Shown here piece after piece: positions 12,401-22,649 of a stretch of DNA of 64,000 nt. The notes beneath the pieces were generated by a model. The model searched no databases and was not told where the DNA came from. It saw nothing but the letters and a program-made list of their open reading frames with translations. Every line of letters starts with the position of its first letter. The stretch's first letter is position 1. Origin of the DNA: Haliclystus octoradiatus (Eukaryota > Cnidaria > Staurozoa > Stauromedusae > Haliclystidae); contig OU744446.1 of NCBI GenBank assembly GCA_916610825.1, positions 37,053,833 through 37,117,832 on the forward strand, read 5' to 3'. The position numbers were made by a program, and so were the translations under genes.

Positions 12401-15400
12401 CTCAGCATTGATATGAGGCACATTGCCTACTGCTGCTTCAGCAGGAAATGCTATTGGCCACTATGACCTGTATGCTTGTATCAGCAGTTTGCAATCGAGT
12501 CTCTGGGCATTTTGGAAACCTACAAAGCTGTTATTGCTAAGACTCACTAAAACTTTAACCTATTAAGTTTGGAAGGACAATAATGTTTACACATCAATCT
12601 CACAAGGACACGGTAATGTGATAAAATCAAAGGATTTATTGTATTATGTAAGTTATGCTCTTGTGTTCTAACCTCCTGCTGACTAGAGATCAAGTATGTT
12701 TTTCTCTTGGATGAAATCTATTTCACTGCAAAATGATGCCATGTTTTCTACAGGGATAATAGCCATGAATTTACCAAGGGTGGCACAAAAGTGTTAGTCT
12801 TCTGGGAGAGACTATATTCAAATTGCTTTGTTTCAAAAATTCAAAGTTATAAAGAAATGTTACGAAAATTTCTGAAGTTTGACTTACTCTGAAAACTATG
12901 ACAAGAATTTCAAAGCCTGAAATGTTTTATGAAATCATAAAATCATAACTCAAATAAAGAACAATCTCGATAATTGAAAATCTTCTCAATTTTTGCTATA
13001 CCTTCCTGGAACCAGAATCTCCTCACTTTGTAGCCACCTGCTTGAACCCCTGCGAAAAACAATTCAGGAATTCACGTATAGTTCATGAGCGTTAAGTGGC
13101 CTCGAATTTCATGACTTGTTCCTCGAATTTCATGACTTGTTCATGAAATCCTGAACTGTTTTTTGTAGGGAACACATAACCTTTTTGAGAAAAATTTATG
13201 ATAATAAATCAAAATGTCACATAATAATATCTTTGCGATTTTAATTTACTTTGGTTTTGGTTTTTAGTGCCAATCCCAAAGAAAGTTACCAACATGAACA
13301 GTCCGAATGCAAGCAAAGTTTCTGTTGTGATTGATTTATCATTCCATCATTTGATGAGTGAAAAGGTAAGTAGGTACCCTTGCAAAAATATTAGTGGGGT
13401 TCATGAACAATTTATGAACGTCAAATGGCTCAGTTTTTATGAACTGTTCATAATGAACTGTTTTAGCAGGGGGTTAAAGGTAATCTATGACTTAATTCTT
13501 TCTAGATTAGTCGCCAGTTAAAACCGCCTTGGCAAGGGCTGCTAAATTACCTTAGTTTCATAAACAGTTCATAAAGAGTCATAAAAATTATGCCATTTCA
13601 CGTTCATGAATTGTTTTAACAGGGGAGGAATTATTTTAAAATACATAGATATGAAACAATAATAATAGAGTCAAGAAAGACACACCATTTTTGCTGTTAC
13701 TTGAAGTTTCACGTTGTTAAGCGATCATCAGACAGAATACAATTGAAGAATTGAACAGAAGAACAGAAGAATTGTATTCTGTCTGATGATCGTTTAACAA
13801 CGTGAAACTTCAAGTAACAGCAAAAATGGTGTGTCTTTCTTGACTCTATTATTATTTACCGCTCTGCTATTTACAAGCATTGAGCACTGTTCACCTGCCA
13901 ATACTTTTAAATTTTTATTAAATTTGAAACATATTATAGATATGAAACAATATATAATATGATGAAAGTTGTCTTACTGATTGAGCATAGTGCGCAATGC
14001 TATACAACAGAGCTTTAAATTAGTATATTTAAAACAATAATTGTAACAATATAAGTACACAAAACCACCAATTCAGAACTATCCATAAACTTGATATGAA
14101 TTGATCATAAAAAAGTTTGTAAAAGTTTGCTATTTGATTTTCATAAACTTGTTTTGCACCGGAGGAGAGGCCTACGGCATTCCAAGATACTGGATCAATT
14201 TATGATATGTTCTTTGAATAATTATAATTTAAGGATCAACGGAAAACTATCAAACAAATTTGTCGTTGTTATGCTAATAATCGTCATTCGGAACACCCTG
14301 TCCAGGTAAGCTGCATTTGGATAACTTTCTTTTTTATTTTCAATGACATCTGTTAGTCTAGGTATGATTCAATACCAGTAATCATTGTACATTGATACCT
14401 AGCCTTAGTGGCTTCGTCATAGACCCCTGAATTTATTCATGATAGAATAGGGCCTTTGTAAGACAGTCTTAGGAGGATTAGCTTAGATAGCAGAGCAACA
14501 GTACTTCATGCAGATCTGATTATATCTAATCAATTTTGATTTATATCCCCTAAGGTCAACTCACCATTGACTTTATTGTAAAACATCAAGTGGGTACAAT
14601 CTAAGGATGGGGAATGGAAGGGTTCAGAGGGATTTGCATTGCGAGTAGTCTGCGTTACAGACCGCGATTCATTCACAAAAGAATAGGGTCTGTGTGATTT
14701 GCACAGTTCTCTGTCCCGTCACTCTACGAAAACGTAAAGCAGAAGTTTCTGATCGATGCAGGGTAAATCTATTGTTCTTAGATAATAAATTCATCACCTC
14801 CGTTCGATCAATTAATTGTCATAGCTACGAAGCCTAGAATAGAACTTATTGCGTTCATGTCAACTGAAGTGAACAAAGTAATGTGAGAATCCTGGTGAGA
14901 ATCATCTAAATCTTGCATAATTATGTGACATCAATCTTATTCTGATACAAGGCCCGGACAGAGAAACCGAGCAATTCACACAGACCCTATTCTTTCGTGA
15001 ATGAATCGCGGTCTGTAACGCAGGCTACACTGCGAGTGGCTTCTATGCATCGTTGCGCATTGACAATCAAGGCCTATTTGCATGAAATCTGTTGAAATTG
15101 ATCTGCAACATCGCTGCTGAGATCAATAAAGAAAATTTGAAATCACTCCATTCTACTAGAAACAGAAGAGTTGTATAAGCGCATGTGGTAGGGTGATACT
15201 GTCTCAAACACTATTTACTGTCACATCGTTGGCCCGCTTAGTAAATAATGTCAGTGCTCCGTTGTAACCACAAACTCGTGTCTCTGATATGCAAAGTCAG
15301 CTTGGCTGGTTTTCTGTCAAAGACCGAATAACATTGGATCAACTAATGTTCACCCATAAAAAAATTAAAATTTAACCACTCTCCTCCTGTGCTTTCCACA

Positions 15401-18400
15401 TTATTTCAACAACCGCATACCACCAGAGCAAGATCCCACTACCACAATGACATTTACATCAGGTCAAGCCATTCCCACTCATTTCAAAATGCTGGTGCTC
15501 ATAAGTGGAACGATCTACCGTCTAAAATGAAGGACGTATCAAACAGGCCAACTTTCAAACATCTCATTGGAAAGCATTTATACGGAATAACATAATTAAG
15601 TTAATCAAATCGTTCTTCAAATGTCTATCCTGTAAAGTATATTGTTGTAAAATTGTAGCGTTATTATATGTATATCTATATATTTATAAATCAGTCTTAG
15701 CTTTTAGCTTATCAAGTCCTCAATAAATGATGATGATGATGATGATGATGAAGGCTTTAAGTAAATATTCAAGCCCTTCTCACCTTCCATGTGAAATAAG
15801 AGTAATGAGTGAGTAACATCTTGTGTCACTGTGCAAGGAAACTACTACTGAAACACAAAATAACAAAGAAAGACAGTGTTAACTTCCAATTGAGAAATCC
15901 CTGAATAAAAAATCATGTGACGGGACCGAATAATAGCACTTATCTCCTGTTAAAAACAGTTCAGGAGTTCATGAGCAGTTTATGAAAATTGGAGCCATTC
16001 GACGTTCATGAACTAAGTCATGAATTTTTATGAACTTTTAAACTGTTTTTTTGCAGGGGATTACGCAGACTCCATCGTAGCTTAAATTGAGAATTTAATC
16101 GAGTTTAACTAAATCTAGCATAAATTATATTCATTAGTTTCATGAGAACATATATATTATTATTTTCCAAACCTGCATTGCCAACATAGTTTACTAAATT
16201 ACAAAATAAATTTATTATAGGCCTAATCTGCGGCCTTGGTGTAGTGGCTAGGGCGTTGGGCCACGGCCCGCATGGTCCCGGGTTCAATCCCTGGCCGGAT
16301 CACTATAGGTTGGCGTCAGGAAGGGCATCCGGCTATAAACGCACACAAGCTTCAAAATGCTAACCAATTTAACCAACCACCCCGGTGAAAAAAAGCTGCA
16401 AGCTTACCCAGTTTGTCGATAAGTGATAAATCCAAAAAAAAAAATCTTATTGTTATAAATACAATCCTCTTTATTCAGAAGCAATATCGTTGTGAGAACA
16501 TCATTGAATCGTTTAGTGATTTTATTCATCTTAATTTCTTTTCAAGTTACATATCACAAGTGTCGATGGAGATTGCAAAGCATCACTGTTAAAAGGAGCA
16601 CCTGCTTACCCACAATGGGATGTAAGTCATTTCGGTAATAAATAATTATAATCTCAACGATGTCTATTGTCTATCAGTGGATGTTATCCAATTTATTCAG
16701 AACGCTAAATATTTAGCACTATTTCACAGCAAGTAGGTATTCAAGATTACAACCATTGATCTATATAAAAGACTGGATAGAGCATTCCAATTAGAATCAC
16801 GTCAAAGTTTGAAGTAACCGTTCATATTCAAATTTGGAACTGTTCATGAACTATCAACTATCCATGAACTTCATGAACAGTTCATGAATTTTGTGAAAAT
16901 GTGCTCATGTTCAATCAACTACAGTGAAACCTGTATATAACAGCCATCTACTACAGGTAGATAAATTGACCACTATAGATAGGTGGCCTTTATTTGTAAA
17001 ACGTTGTCTTACTGATTGAACATAGGGCTCAATGCAAAATATAGCAGAGCTTCAATAATAAAAGTCAGAGAATCAGACAGTCATGTTTGCATGACAAACA
17101 TGACTTTCTGATTCTCTGACTTTTATTAGGTGGCCTTTATATGCATGTTTGATTTAATAGAAAATACTATTCAAGACATTTAAAGAGTGACCACTATAGA
17201 CAGGTGGCCGTTGTATAGAGGTGACCGTTATTACAGGTTTGACTGTACATGATAACTAATAGTCACCCCCTAAGCACATAGGTACTTGCATAAACACATT
17301 TAGAAACAAAGACAAACATTATGTGCACTGACGAGGAATCGAACCCCGGCCTCCCGCACAAAGTGCAAACACTCTGCCACTGAGTTACCTGTGCACTCAT
17401 TCCACACATGATAATTGGCATGTTTTTTATGAATGTTTTTATGAAAAGTGAGACATTTAACTCTTATGAGTTGTTTTCAAGATGGTGGCTACAAAAGTCA
17501 ATCAGTAAACTAACAAGCAATGTCAACGCTTAGTTTTTATCGTTCTCAATAATTCTAGATTTGGAAATTGTGTTTTGATTTACAGAATATGTTAATAGCC
17601 TGTGTATATATATATGCTGAATTCTTTCATTATTGAAACAGTAGACTTTTTATGCGTTAAAGTGTATATATCACCTTTTTTATACAACGGATTTGGATAT
17701 AACTTTGTTTTCTATCCGTACATGTCACTGTTGCGTTTTTGCATACCTCTGCGAAAAGCAGTTCAGGAGTTTATGAACATTACACGAACAGTTCATAAAC
17801 GCTAAATGACATCAATTTTCCTGAACTGTTCATGAACTGTTCATAAACAGTCCGTGAACCCTCACAGACATTTCATACATAAACAGTTTATAAAAATTTG
17901 GGGCCATTTAACGTTCATAAACTCCTGAACTGTTTTTGCAGGGGAAGCGTGGCTCTTTCCCTGTCAAAAATTACCTTAAACATGGTATTTTGGATATTCT
18001 TGTGTCCCACTCTCTGGAACAAAAAAAGAGACGGTAAAACATTTCCACAAGAGAGTTTGACCTTGTTCCATACCCTTTTGGTTGCTCTAGAAAATTCTTG
18101 TCTTGGGAAAGTGTAACTGCTTCACAATTTGTAAAACACCTGTCTAATAGCTGCATAGTCGCTACGGAAACAAATTCGATCATAGACCCGTAATGGTTAT
18201 TCTAGAGAAGGCTTGGAAAAATCAAATCTGTTTAACCACTCTTGAAAAGACCGAGTTTCAAAATATGAAAAACAAATTTGTTGCATTGCTGTCGCTAGCC
18301 CAGGGCTTTATTCCAGTCAATAAGGGGTGTAGCAGTATCATGTATGGATCAGGAATTAACAGCAGTTCGATTCGAGTTTTAATATTATTTGTTTATTGTT

Positions 18401-21400
18401 GTTGTTGTTATTAGATGAATGTTGACAGTAAAGATTATAATGAAGTTTTGACTGATAAGAAAATTGTTTATTTATCATCTGACTCAGAAAATATTTTAGA
18501 AGGTAAGAATAATAAATTATCTATGCAAATGTCCTACTATTAGTAACCATTGAACTATTCAAGTCATAATCATCTTTATCCTTTGATTATATAGTATATA
18601 ATCACGAAATCATTGTTAATTTTATAAATTTATTCTTAATCAATTTTGAGGCTGGTCTTACACATGTTTCATTCTCTGCCGAGGAACTTATCAGAGATTT
18701 TTCTGATGTCGTAGCTCATCAGGCATTGAGCCTGAAGACCCGTTAATGAATTGTACTGATGGTTACGATCTTGGTGCATATCGCATGCTCTATTGCGCAT
18801 TGCCGGTTAATTGATCAATGCAACCCCTGACAAAAACAGTCCAGGAATTCATGAACAGTTAATGAACTTTAAGTTGCCCCAAATTTTCATGAACTGTTTA
18901 TGAACTCCTGAACTGTTTTTCGCAAGAGAAGTGTTCTACCATTAGTAACCATTACTCTTTAAAGCCATAATCATAAAATATAAAACTCCAAGTAACGAAA
19001 AAAGGCTTTGCCTCATCTTGGTCTCTTATTATATTCTCTGAAAAACAGTTCAGGAGTTCATGAACAGTTCATGTTCAGTTCATGAATGTTAAATGGCTCC
19101 AATTTTCCTGAACTGTTTATGAACCCTCACAGACAGTTCATGGATAGTTCATGAACAGTTCATGAACAGTTCATGAACAGTTCAGTAACAGTTCATGAAA
19201 ATTTGGGGCCATTTAACGTTCATGAACTGTTCATGAACTGTTCATGAACTCCTGAACTTTTTTCGCAGGGGTTACCCGACATTCAGCACTTTCTTAAGGG
19301 TTACTTCACTAGTATATATAGATAATCAGAGACATTTCTTAATTGTTTAATTGATCATTTAAAAATGCCTGTGCATGACCTCTTTGAAAACATTTTATGA
19401 ACGTTAAATGGTCCAATTTTTATGAACTATTCAAGAATTGTTCATGTACTGCTCATAAGATGTCCATGAACAGTTTCGTTAATATTTATAAAGTTTATGA
19501 GGCTACAAACCGTTTATCAAAAGTTCATGATGTTCATGAACAGTTCATGAAAATTTGGGACCATTAAAGTTCATGAAATGTTCATGGACTCCTGAACGTT
19601 TTTTCAGGAATGGTGACACTGCATAGGATATATGTAGGATGTAGGGTAGGCTCTAGCTAGTGCCAGTCGTTAGCTATGTGTTTTTTTCAAATATAAAGAA
19701 TTATGATATTTTTTGTAAAAGTCCATTTTAAACTAGAGTTATGTATGAATTAAGTACACAAACAACTCATAATAAACATGTTAATTTAGTCATGTACCAT
19801 TGAATTATAAGCTGGGAATTACTTGTGCTAGGAATTAAGATTTTGTTTTTTCAACTTATTGAATGTCCTTAGATACTAGTCTAGTACTGTATGTACAACT
19901 GGGATGTACTTCAAACTACGATTCTTTAAATTGTACTGAAAAACTACAGAGACACACCTTAAAGTTTGTAAGCTACTGATTGACAAGCGTCTAAATCAGT
20001 AGCCTGTAATTCAGTAAATTAGAATTTGTAGTGTGATTACTATATATTTTTAGCTTGTTTTTTTCGTTAATTTTAGATTTGAAAGATGATACTGCTTATG
20101 TTATTGGTGGATTAGTTGATCACAATGCCCATAAGGTAATAATTACCACAAATTCATCTTCAGATTTGGTCTGACAATCTCTTTTTAGATAAACGGGTTG
20201 TTTATTTTTTGTAGATAGCAAACAAAGTACATATAAACATTCCCCTTACTCATATTATTACGATTATGTCGTATAAAACATTGTTTGTATTTCCCAAAAT
20301 ATGTTTGCTTACACATGTGTACGTTTGTTTGTATGTCTGTCTGATTGTCCGTTCCTTCATCATCAAACAGGGATGCATTATTGAAAATATTATATGAATA
20401 TAACTATAATGCATATGAATTATGCAACCAAATATACGTCCGCACTTTCTAGCAAAATATAGTTGTGCCTGTAAATTATTAAAGATAATAACTTGAAGAC
20501 GTCAACTTTATTAACACAAATAAATACAAATTTTGGTACAAAATAACAGCACAACTGAGTTTACACAGCGTTTCGACTGATTGACTTCAGCCATTCTCAA
20601 GTGAATGTTCAAATTGTTTCAAATAACTGCATGCATTTGATGATACAGCATTTCCTCTAAGGATTCGAAATATAATCTATAGGCTAGTTACCATAGTTAC
20701 TGTTGTCACTGATATCGATCTCTTACTGTAAATAATTTTCATGATGCAACTTTACCCTCAAGGGGCAAACCATTTTTATGTATATATATATATATCTTAA
20801 TTATAATTAAAAAAAACACATTCACTTGAGAATGGCTGAAGTCAATCATCTTCATTCGAAACGTTGTGTAAACTTAGTTGTGTTGTTATTTTGTACCAAA
20901 CTTATCACCAAGAAGATTCTGATTAATTAATAATAATAAATAGTTACAAAAAAAAAATACTAACTTAGAATGCTATGCCTGCTTAAATTTAGTAATCATA
21001 AGCTTCGAAGTTGAATCTTTCAGCGATAAGAAAAAAACACAATATTTGGTAGTAAGTTGAGAGAATGAGCAAATAAACGAAAGTGATTTTAGAATTAATC
21101 AAAACTGAAGCAAAATATTGTGTTTTGTTCTGATCGCTGATGAAGAATAATTATTAGTAAGAAAAAAGAAGTGCTGGATGATGCTTCCGATTAATTTTTG
21201 TTTTTCATCCTGTTTTACTCCTAGATGCCTACCAAGAGGGTGTTCTAGTTGTCCTCTTTCCACCTAGAACTAGCATGTCGTAATAAGGATGAATTTGAAA
21301 ACCCCTTTACGGTCTTTATTAGTTCCAATTTCCGTTAGTTTGCAATCTGAGTTACCACTACTGTTTAAAATATTATATCAGCACTAGTAAGGTCTATCAT

Positions 21401-22102
21401 CATCATAAATTACAAATCTTTTTGATCCAACAACTACATATATATTTTTCGTTGTAGGGTCTTTGTCATCAGTTAGCTGTCGCAAAAAATGTTTGTCATG
21501 CCCAATTACCAATTAGTGAGTTTGTCAAGATGTCATCAAGGAAAGTGTTGACAATCAACCATGGTACGTGTAGATCCCGGGGGTAACTTCAAATGTTTGG
21601 TATACGGGCACTTGCCAATTATTGAGAATAGCTTTTCATGGTTCCCGGAAACTTTTTAGGGTATTTATTCAGAATTTTCAAAATATTCGAGGCATTGTTT
21701 TTCGATGAATTCGATGATGTTTTGTGTTGATACAAAAATATTTGGATTATACGTTTTGGCATGATAAAATATTTAAGATATCAAATTTTGGAAAACAAAT
21801 TTGGAGGGCAAACTTCTGAATTCAATTTGGCACACCCCTCTCCTTTAAAATTTCTTGAGTTACCCCTCCCCCAGGGTTCAGATTGATTCTCAAAATTAGA
21901 AAATGTTCTAGTACAATAAATATTTCATCAAAATTTTGTTTTTATTTTAGTTTTTGAAATTTTACTTTATCGTGTTAATGGTAAAAGTTGGTCTGAAGCA
22001 TTCCACGCTGTGATACCAAAACGAAAAGGTGCTGTTGATAAACCACTTTCAAGTAAAAAATGTGAGACTTCTGAAGAAGAAGAAGAAGATAAAATCGAAT
22101 AG
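9441..22102 (+). CDS. TRMT10A: tRNA (guanine(9)-N1)-methyltransferase, TRMT10A-like
   Basis: Coding exons: 9441-9628, 10268-10329, 13268-13365, 14234-14305, 16547-16621, 18415-18502, 20077-20135, 21458-21563, 21951-22102. All borders are GT/AG and the phases join to a 900-nt frame (299 aa). The family methylates N1 of G9 in tRNAs with S-adenosylmethionine; animal TRMT10A is nuclear/cytoplasmic. Seen: the basic N-terminal SKRQMKREIRKQKW and a K/R/E-rich exon 2, then the SPOUT domain with SVVIDLSFHHLM, QICRCYANNR, YLSSDSEN, YVIGGLVDHN (its Asp corresponds to the catalytic Asp of yeast Trm10), CHAQLPISEFVKM, SRKVLTINHVFEI and IPKRKGA. The tail is acidic (EEEEED). AATAAA lies at 22132-22137. Introns are crowded with repeats; one palindromic element starts about 12 bp after the exon 3 donor. 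The mitochondrial paralog TRMT10C is less likely, as the basic and SPOUT parts match 10A/B. Confidence 0.93.
9738..9914. mobile_element. pogo/Tc1-like MITE (CAGTCAAACCTG family)
   Basis: Ends read TAGTGGAACTTGTATATAAC and the complement of CAGTCAAACCTGTTATAAC, each flanked by TA, the duplication used by Tc1/mariner/pogo elements. It lies in TRMT10A intron 1. Relatives are at 16922, 33366, 35512 and 37230. Confidence 0.65.
10537..11548. mobile_element. Mutator-like foldback element, ~95-bp inverted ends, 11-bp target duplication
   Basis: The left end (10537 to about 10630) is mirrored at about 11455-11548, including AGCCTGCTCGCAGACTCACT and its complement. ACCCTGGTGTT stands directly outside both ends (10526-10536 and 11549-11559). 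Long inverted ends and a duplication of 9-11 bp fit the MULE group. No transposase frame is present. A related, shorter copy is at 63226-63652. Confidence 0.7.
11901..12138. repeat. GTTCATGAAC palindromic foldback element (long copy)
   Basis: Begins CCCCTGCGAAAAACAGTTCA and ends with the complement. The interior is several imperfect copies of the self-complementary word GTTCATGAAC, with the word GTTAAATGGCC on one side and its complement on the other. TRMT10A intron 2. Confidence 0.8.
12269..12326. repeat. GTTCATGAAC foldback element (minimal copy)
   Basis: Only 58 bp: the two CCCCTGCGAAAA / TTTTCGCAGGGG ends enclose a short palindromic core. It shows the shortest unit still recognisable as the family. 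Confidence 0.75.
13047..13170. repeat. GTTCATGAAC foldback element
   Basis: Left end CCCCTGCGAAAAACAATTC; right end decayed to TTTTTTGTAGGG. An internal duplication of the word CTCGAATTTCATGACTTGTT is visible. Confidence 0.7.
13377..13625. repeat. two decayed GTTCATGAAC foldback copies
   Basis: Copies at about 13377-13473 and 13552-13625, both with AGCAGGGG- or AACAGGGG-type right ends. The first starts about 12 bp after the exon 3 donor of the methyltransferase gene. Confidence 0.6.
13694..13735 (-). ncRNA. putative type-I hammerhead ribozyme (copy A, left arm)
   Basis: Read on the minus strand: stem I CTGT/ACAG, core CTGATGA, stem II CGCT/AACG (one mismatch), loop TAAC, then GAA, stem III ACT/AGT with loop TCA, and A at the cleavage position. 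Position 10.1/11.1 is U.U instead of the usual G-C. Confidence 0.6.
13779..13820 (+). ncRNA. putative type-I hammerhead ribozyme (copy A, right arm)
   Basis: Stem I CTGT/ACAG, core CTGATGA (13783-13789), stem II CGTT/AACG fully paired with loop TAAC, GAA, stem III ACT/AGT with loop TCA. The predicted cut falls between 13816 and 13817. All core bases known to be needed are present; the only odd feature is the U.U next to stem II. Not folded by program. Confidence 0.65.
13990..14013 (-). repeat. isolated tail motif of the hammerhead-retroposon family
   Basis: On the minus strand GCTCTG is followed after a short spacer by GCATTGCGCAC, matching the 3' tail of the ribozyme-bearing copies. No ribozyme lies next to it. 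Confidence 0.45.
14472..15185 (+). mobile_element. tRNA-derived SINE (family 1), split by a MITE
   Basis: The head GGATTAGCTTAGATAGCAG is a decayed tRNA A-box region; the body (GCATCGTTGCGCATTGACAATC, about 15047) matches the copies at 32757 and 61632. The body is interrupted by the foldback element 14649-15030. The copy is more diverged than the others, so older. TRMT10A intron 4. Confidence 0.75.
14649..15030. mobile_element. MITE inside the SINE, CTGCGTTACAG ends
   Basis: Inverted ends CTGCGTTACAGACCGCGATT and complement. The SINE words TGCGAGTAG (14640-14648) and TGCGAGTGG (15031-15039) repeat at the borders, a 9-bp duplication with one change. The superfamily is not clear (hAT or Mutator size range). 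Confidence 0.6.
15380..15760 (+). mobile_element. LINE 3' end (CR1/L2/Rex-like) with GAT-repeat tail
   Basis: A 68-codon frame (15389-15595) reads like the C-terminal end of a LINE reverse-transcriptase ORF: GAHKWNDLPSKMKD, then PTFKHLIGKHL. It is followed by a short 3' UTR and a (GAT)n run at about 15727-15752, typical of L2/CR1-like tails. A minus-strand copy of the same UTR is at about 57440-57955. Confidence 0.7.
15944..16059. repeat. GTTCATGAAC foldback element
   Basis: Left end decayed (CTCCTGTTAAAAACAGTTCA); right end AACTGTTTTTTTGCAGGGG. TRMT10A intron 4. Confidence 0.7.
16219..16445 (+). mobile_element. tRNA-derived SINE (family 2), full-length
   Basis: The tRNA-like head has an A box (TTGGTGTAGTGGCTAGGG) and a perfect B box (GGGTTCAATCCC). 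The body carries GGAAGGGCATCCGGC, a word also present in fish SINEs such as those of zebrafish, and the copy ends in an A-rich tail. A split second copy lies at 45669-46041 plus 50006-50098. Confidence 0.8.
16817..16912. repeat. decayed GTTCATGAAC foldback copy
   Basis: Several TTCATGAA words in both orientations, ends lost. Confidence 0.5.
16922..17245. mobile_element. pogo/Tc1-like MITE carrying a retroposed insert
   Basis: Ends CAGTGAAACCTGTATATAAC and complement, flanked by TA. It is split at 16994-17127 by a hairpin retroposon. Aside from that insert it is close to the 9738 copy. Confidence 0.7.
16994..17127 (-). mobile_element. hammerhead-family retroposon, ribozyme-less copy F
   Basis: Flanked by the 13-bp direct duplication AGGTGGCCTTTAT (16981-16993 and 17128-17140). 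On the minus strand it has the tail GCTCTG ... GCATTGAGCCC and an inverted repeat GTCAGAGAATCAGA, but no CTGATGA/GAAAC core. It dates the family as younger than the MITE it entered. Confidence 0.6.
17324..17395 (-). pseudogene. tRNA-like sequence, probable tRNA pseudogene
   Basis: On the minus strand a 72-nt cloverleaf can be drawn: acceptor TGCACAG with CAGTGCA (one mismatch), D arm GTAACTCAGTGGCAGAGT, anticodon stem with three G.U pairs, T arm CGGGGTTCGATTCCTCG. The anticodon would be TTT, but the base before it is C instead of the invariant U33. That and the weak stems argue for a pseudogene or a SINE head. Confidence 0.5.
17746..17944. repeat. GTTCATGAAC foldback element
   Basis: About 199 bp, ends CCTCTGCGAAAAGCAGTTCA and AACTGTTTTTGCAGGGG. 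Contains expanded palindromic units. TRMT10A intron 5. Confidence 0.75.
18824..18928. repeat. GTTCATGAAC foldback element
   Basis: About 105 bp, close to the basic family length; both ends and the central GAACTTTAAGTTGCCCC-like switch are visible. Confidence 0.7.
18957..19040 (+). repeat. 3' fragment of a hammerhead-family retroposon
   Basis: Contains AAACTCCAAGTAACG, which matches stem III and the 3' side of stem I of the ribozymes, then GGCTTTGCCTCATCTTGG as in the 22.7 kb copy. The 5' half of the ribozyme is absent. A GTTCATGAAC element follows directly. Confidence 0.5.
19036..19271. repeat. GTTCATGAAC foldback element, expanded copy
   Basis: About 236 bp with a run of back-to-back CAGTTCATGAA units near 19135-19200. 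The expansion suggests slippage or template switching on the palindrome. Confidence 0.75.
19379..19611. repeat. decayed GTTCATGAAC foldback copy
   Basis: Long but worn: GAACGTTAAATGG near 19398, complement near 19562, right end TTTTTTCAGG. Confidence 0.6.
20535..20915. repeat. foldback element with GAAACG-type hairpin arms
   Basis: Arms of about 85 bp (20535-20615 and 20818-20915) face each other: GAGAATGGCTGAAGTCAATC and complement. Read outward they contain CTGAAGT ... CGAAACG, a pattern reminiscent of a decayed hammerhead core as found in Penelope-like element ends, but the A9 position is not kept. TRMT10A intron 7. Confidence 0.55.
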
Positions 22103-22649
22103 TAAAATACACAAATTGATATCACGGTATAAATAAAGATTATATAGTATCTTTATAGAACATGATCTGAGGTAGGATAATTCAAAAGAGTTCATTCATC
22201 GTTTTTCTGTGTTGGGATAAGCATGTATATATTGCGAAATATAATATGGATTTGAGAAGGAACTCGGAAAACACTTATATAGATGGTGCCAGGCAACCGA
22301 CTATACACAAGAATGGAATGAATAAATATATTCCTTTTCTTATGGTATATGATAAAATAATTTAATAAGAAAGGTTTTTTTCCAACATTTCTTTATAGAA
22401 GAATTACGTTAAAAATATTATATACAAAAAAAAGTTTTTCAAAAATAGTTTTTAGATAGATATATTTATTGTAAATAATTTTATCAAGATTGCAAAGAAA
22501 ATTGATACAATCTATATATAGAATATTTTTTTTGAAAGTAATCATCATTTATTCAGAAAACTTTGGCCATTGAAGCTTTTTTCAAAGAACTGTTTAGGCT
22601 ACATACATATATATGAGAAATTAAATAATATATAACGTAAAACACATAT

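Larger units (their letters stand above)
13662..13936. mobile_element. hammerhead-bearing retroposon, copy A
   Basis: Flanked by a 17-bp direct duplication ATAGATATGAAACAATA (13645-13661 and 13937-13953). Inside, an inverted repeat carries one hammerhead-like sequence on each strand, facing outward from a short A-rich loop; after the + strand ribozyme come about 40 nt and then the tail motif GCTCTG ... ATTGAGC (13861-13885). Long duplications point to target-primed retroposition rather than cut-and-paste. TRMT10A intron 3. Confidence 0.7.

Noticed and set aside
13990-14013. Complete hammerhead element downstream of copy A
   Set aside because: Only the tail motif is present; no CTGATGA/GAAA core was found next to it.
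15389-15595. 68-codon gene
   Set aside because: It reads as the C-terminal end of a LINE reverse-transcriptase ORF, followed by a LINE-type tail.
17324-17395. Functional tRNA-Lys gene
   Set aside because: U33 is C, stems contain mismatches and several G.U pairs, and there is no clear terminator; listed as a probable pseudogene instead.
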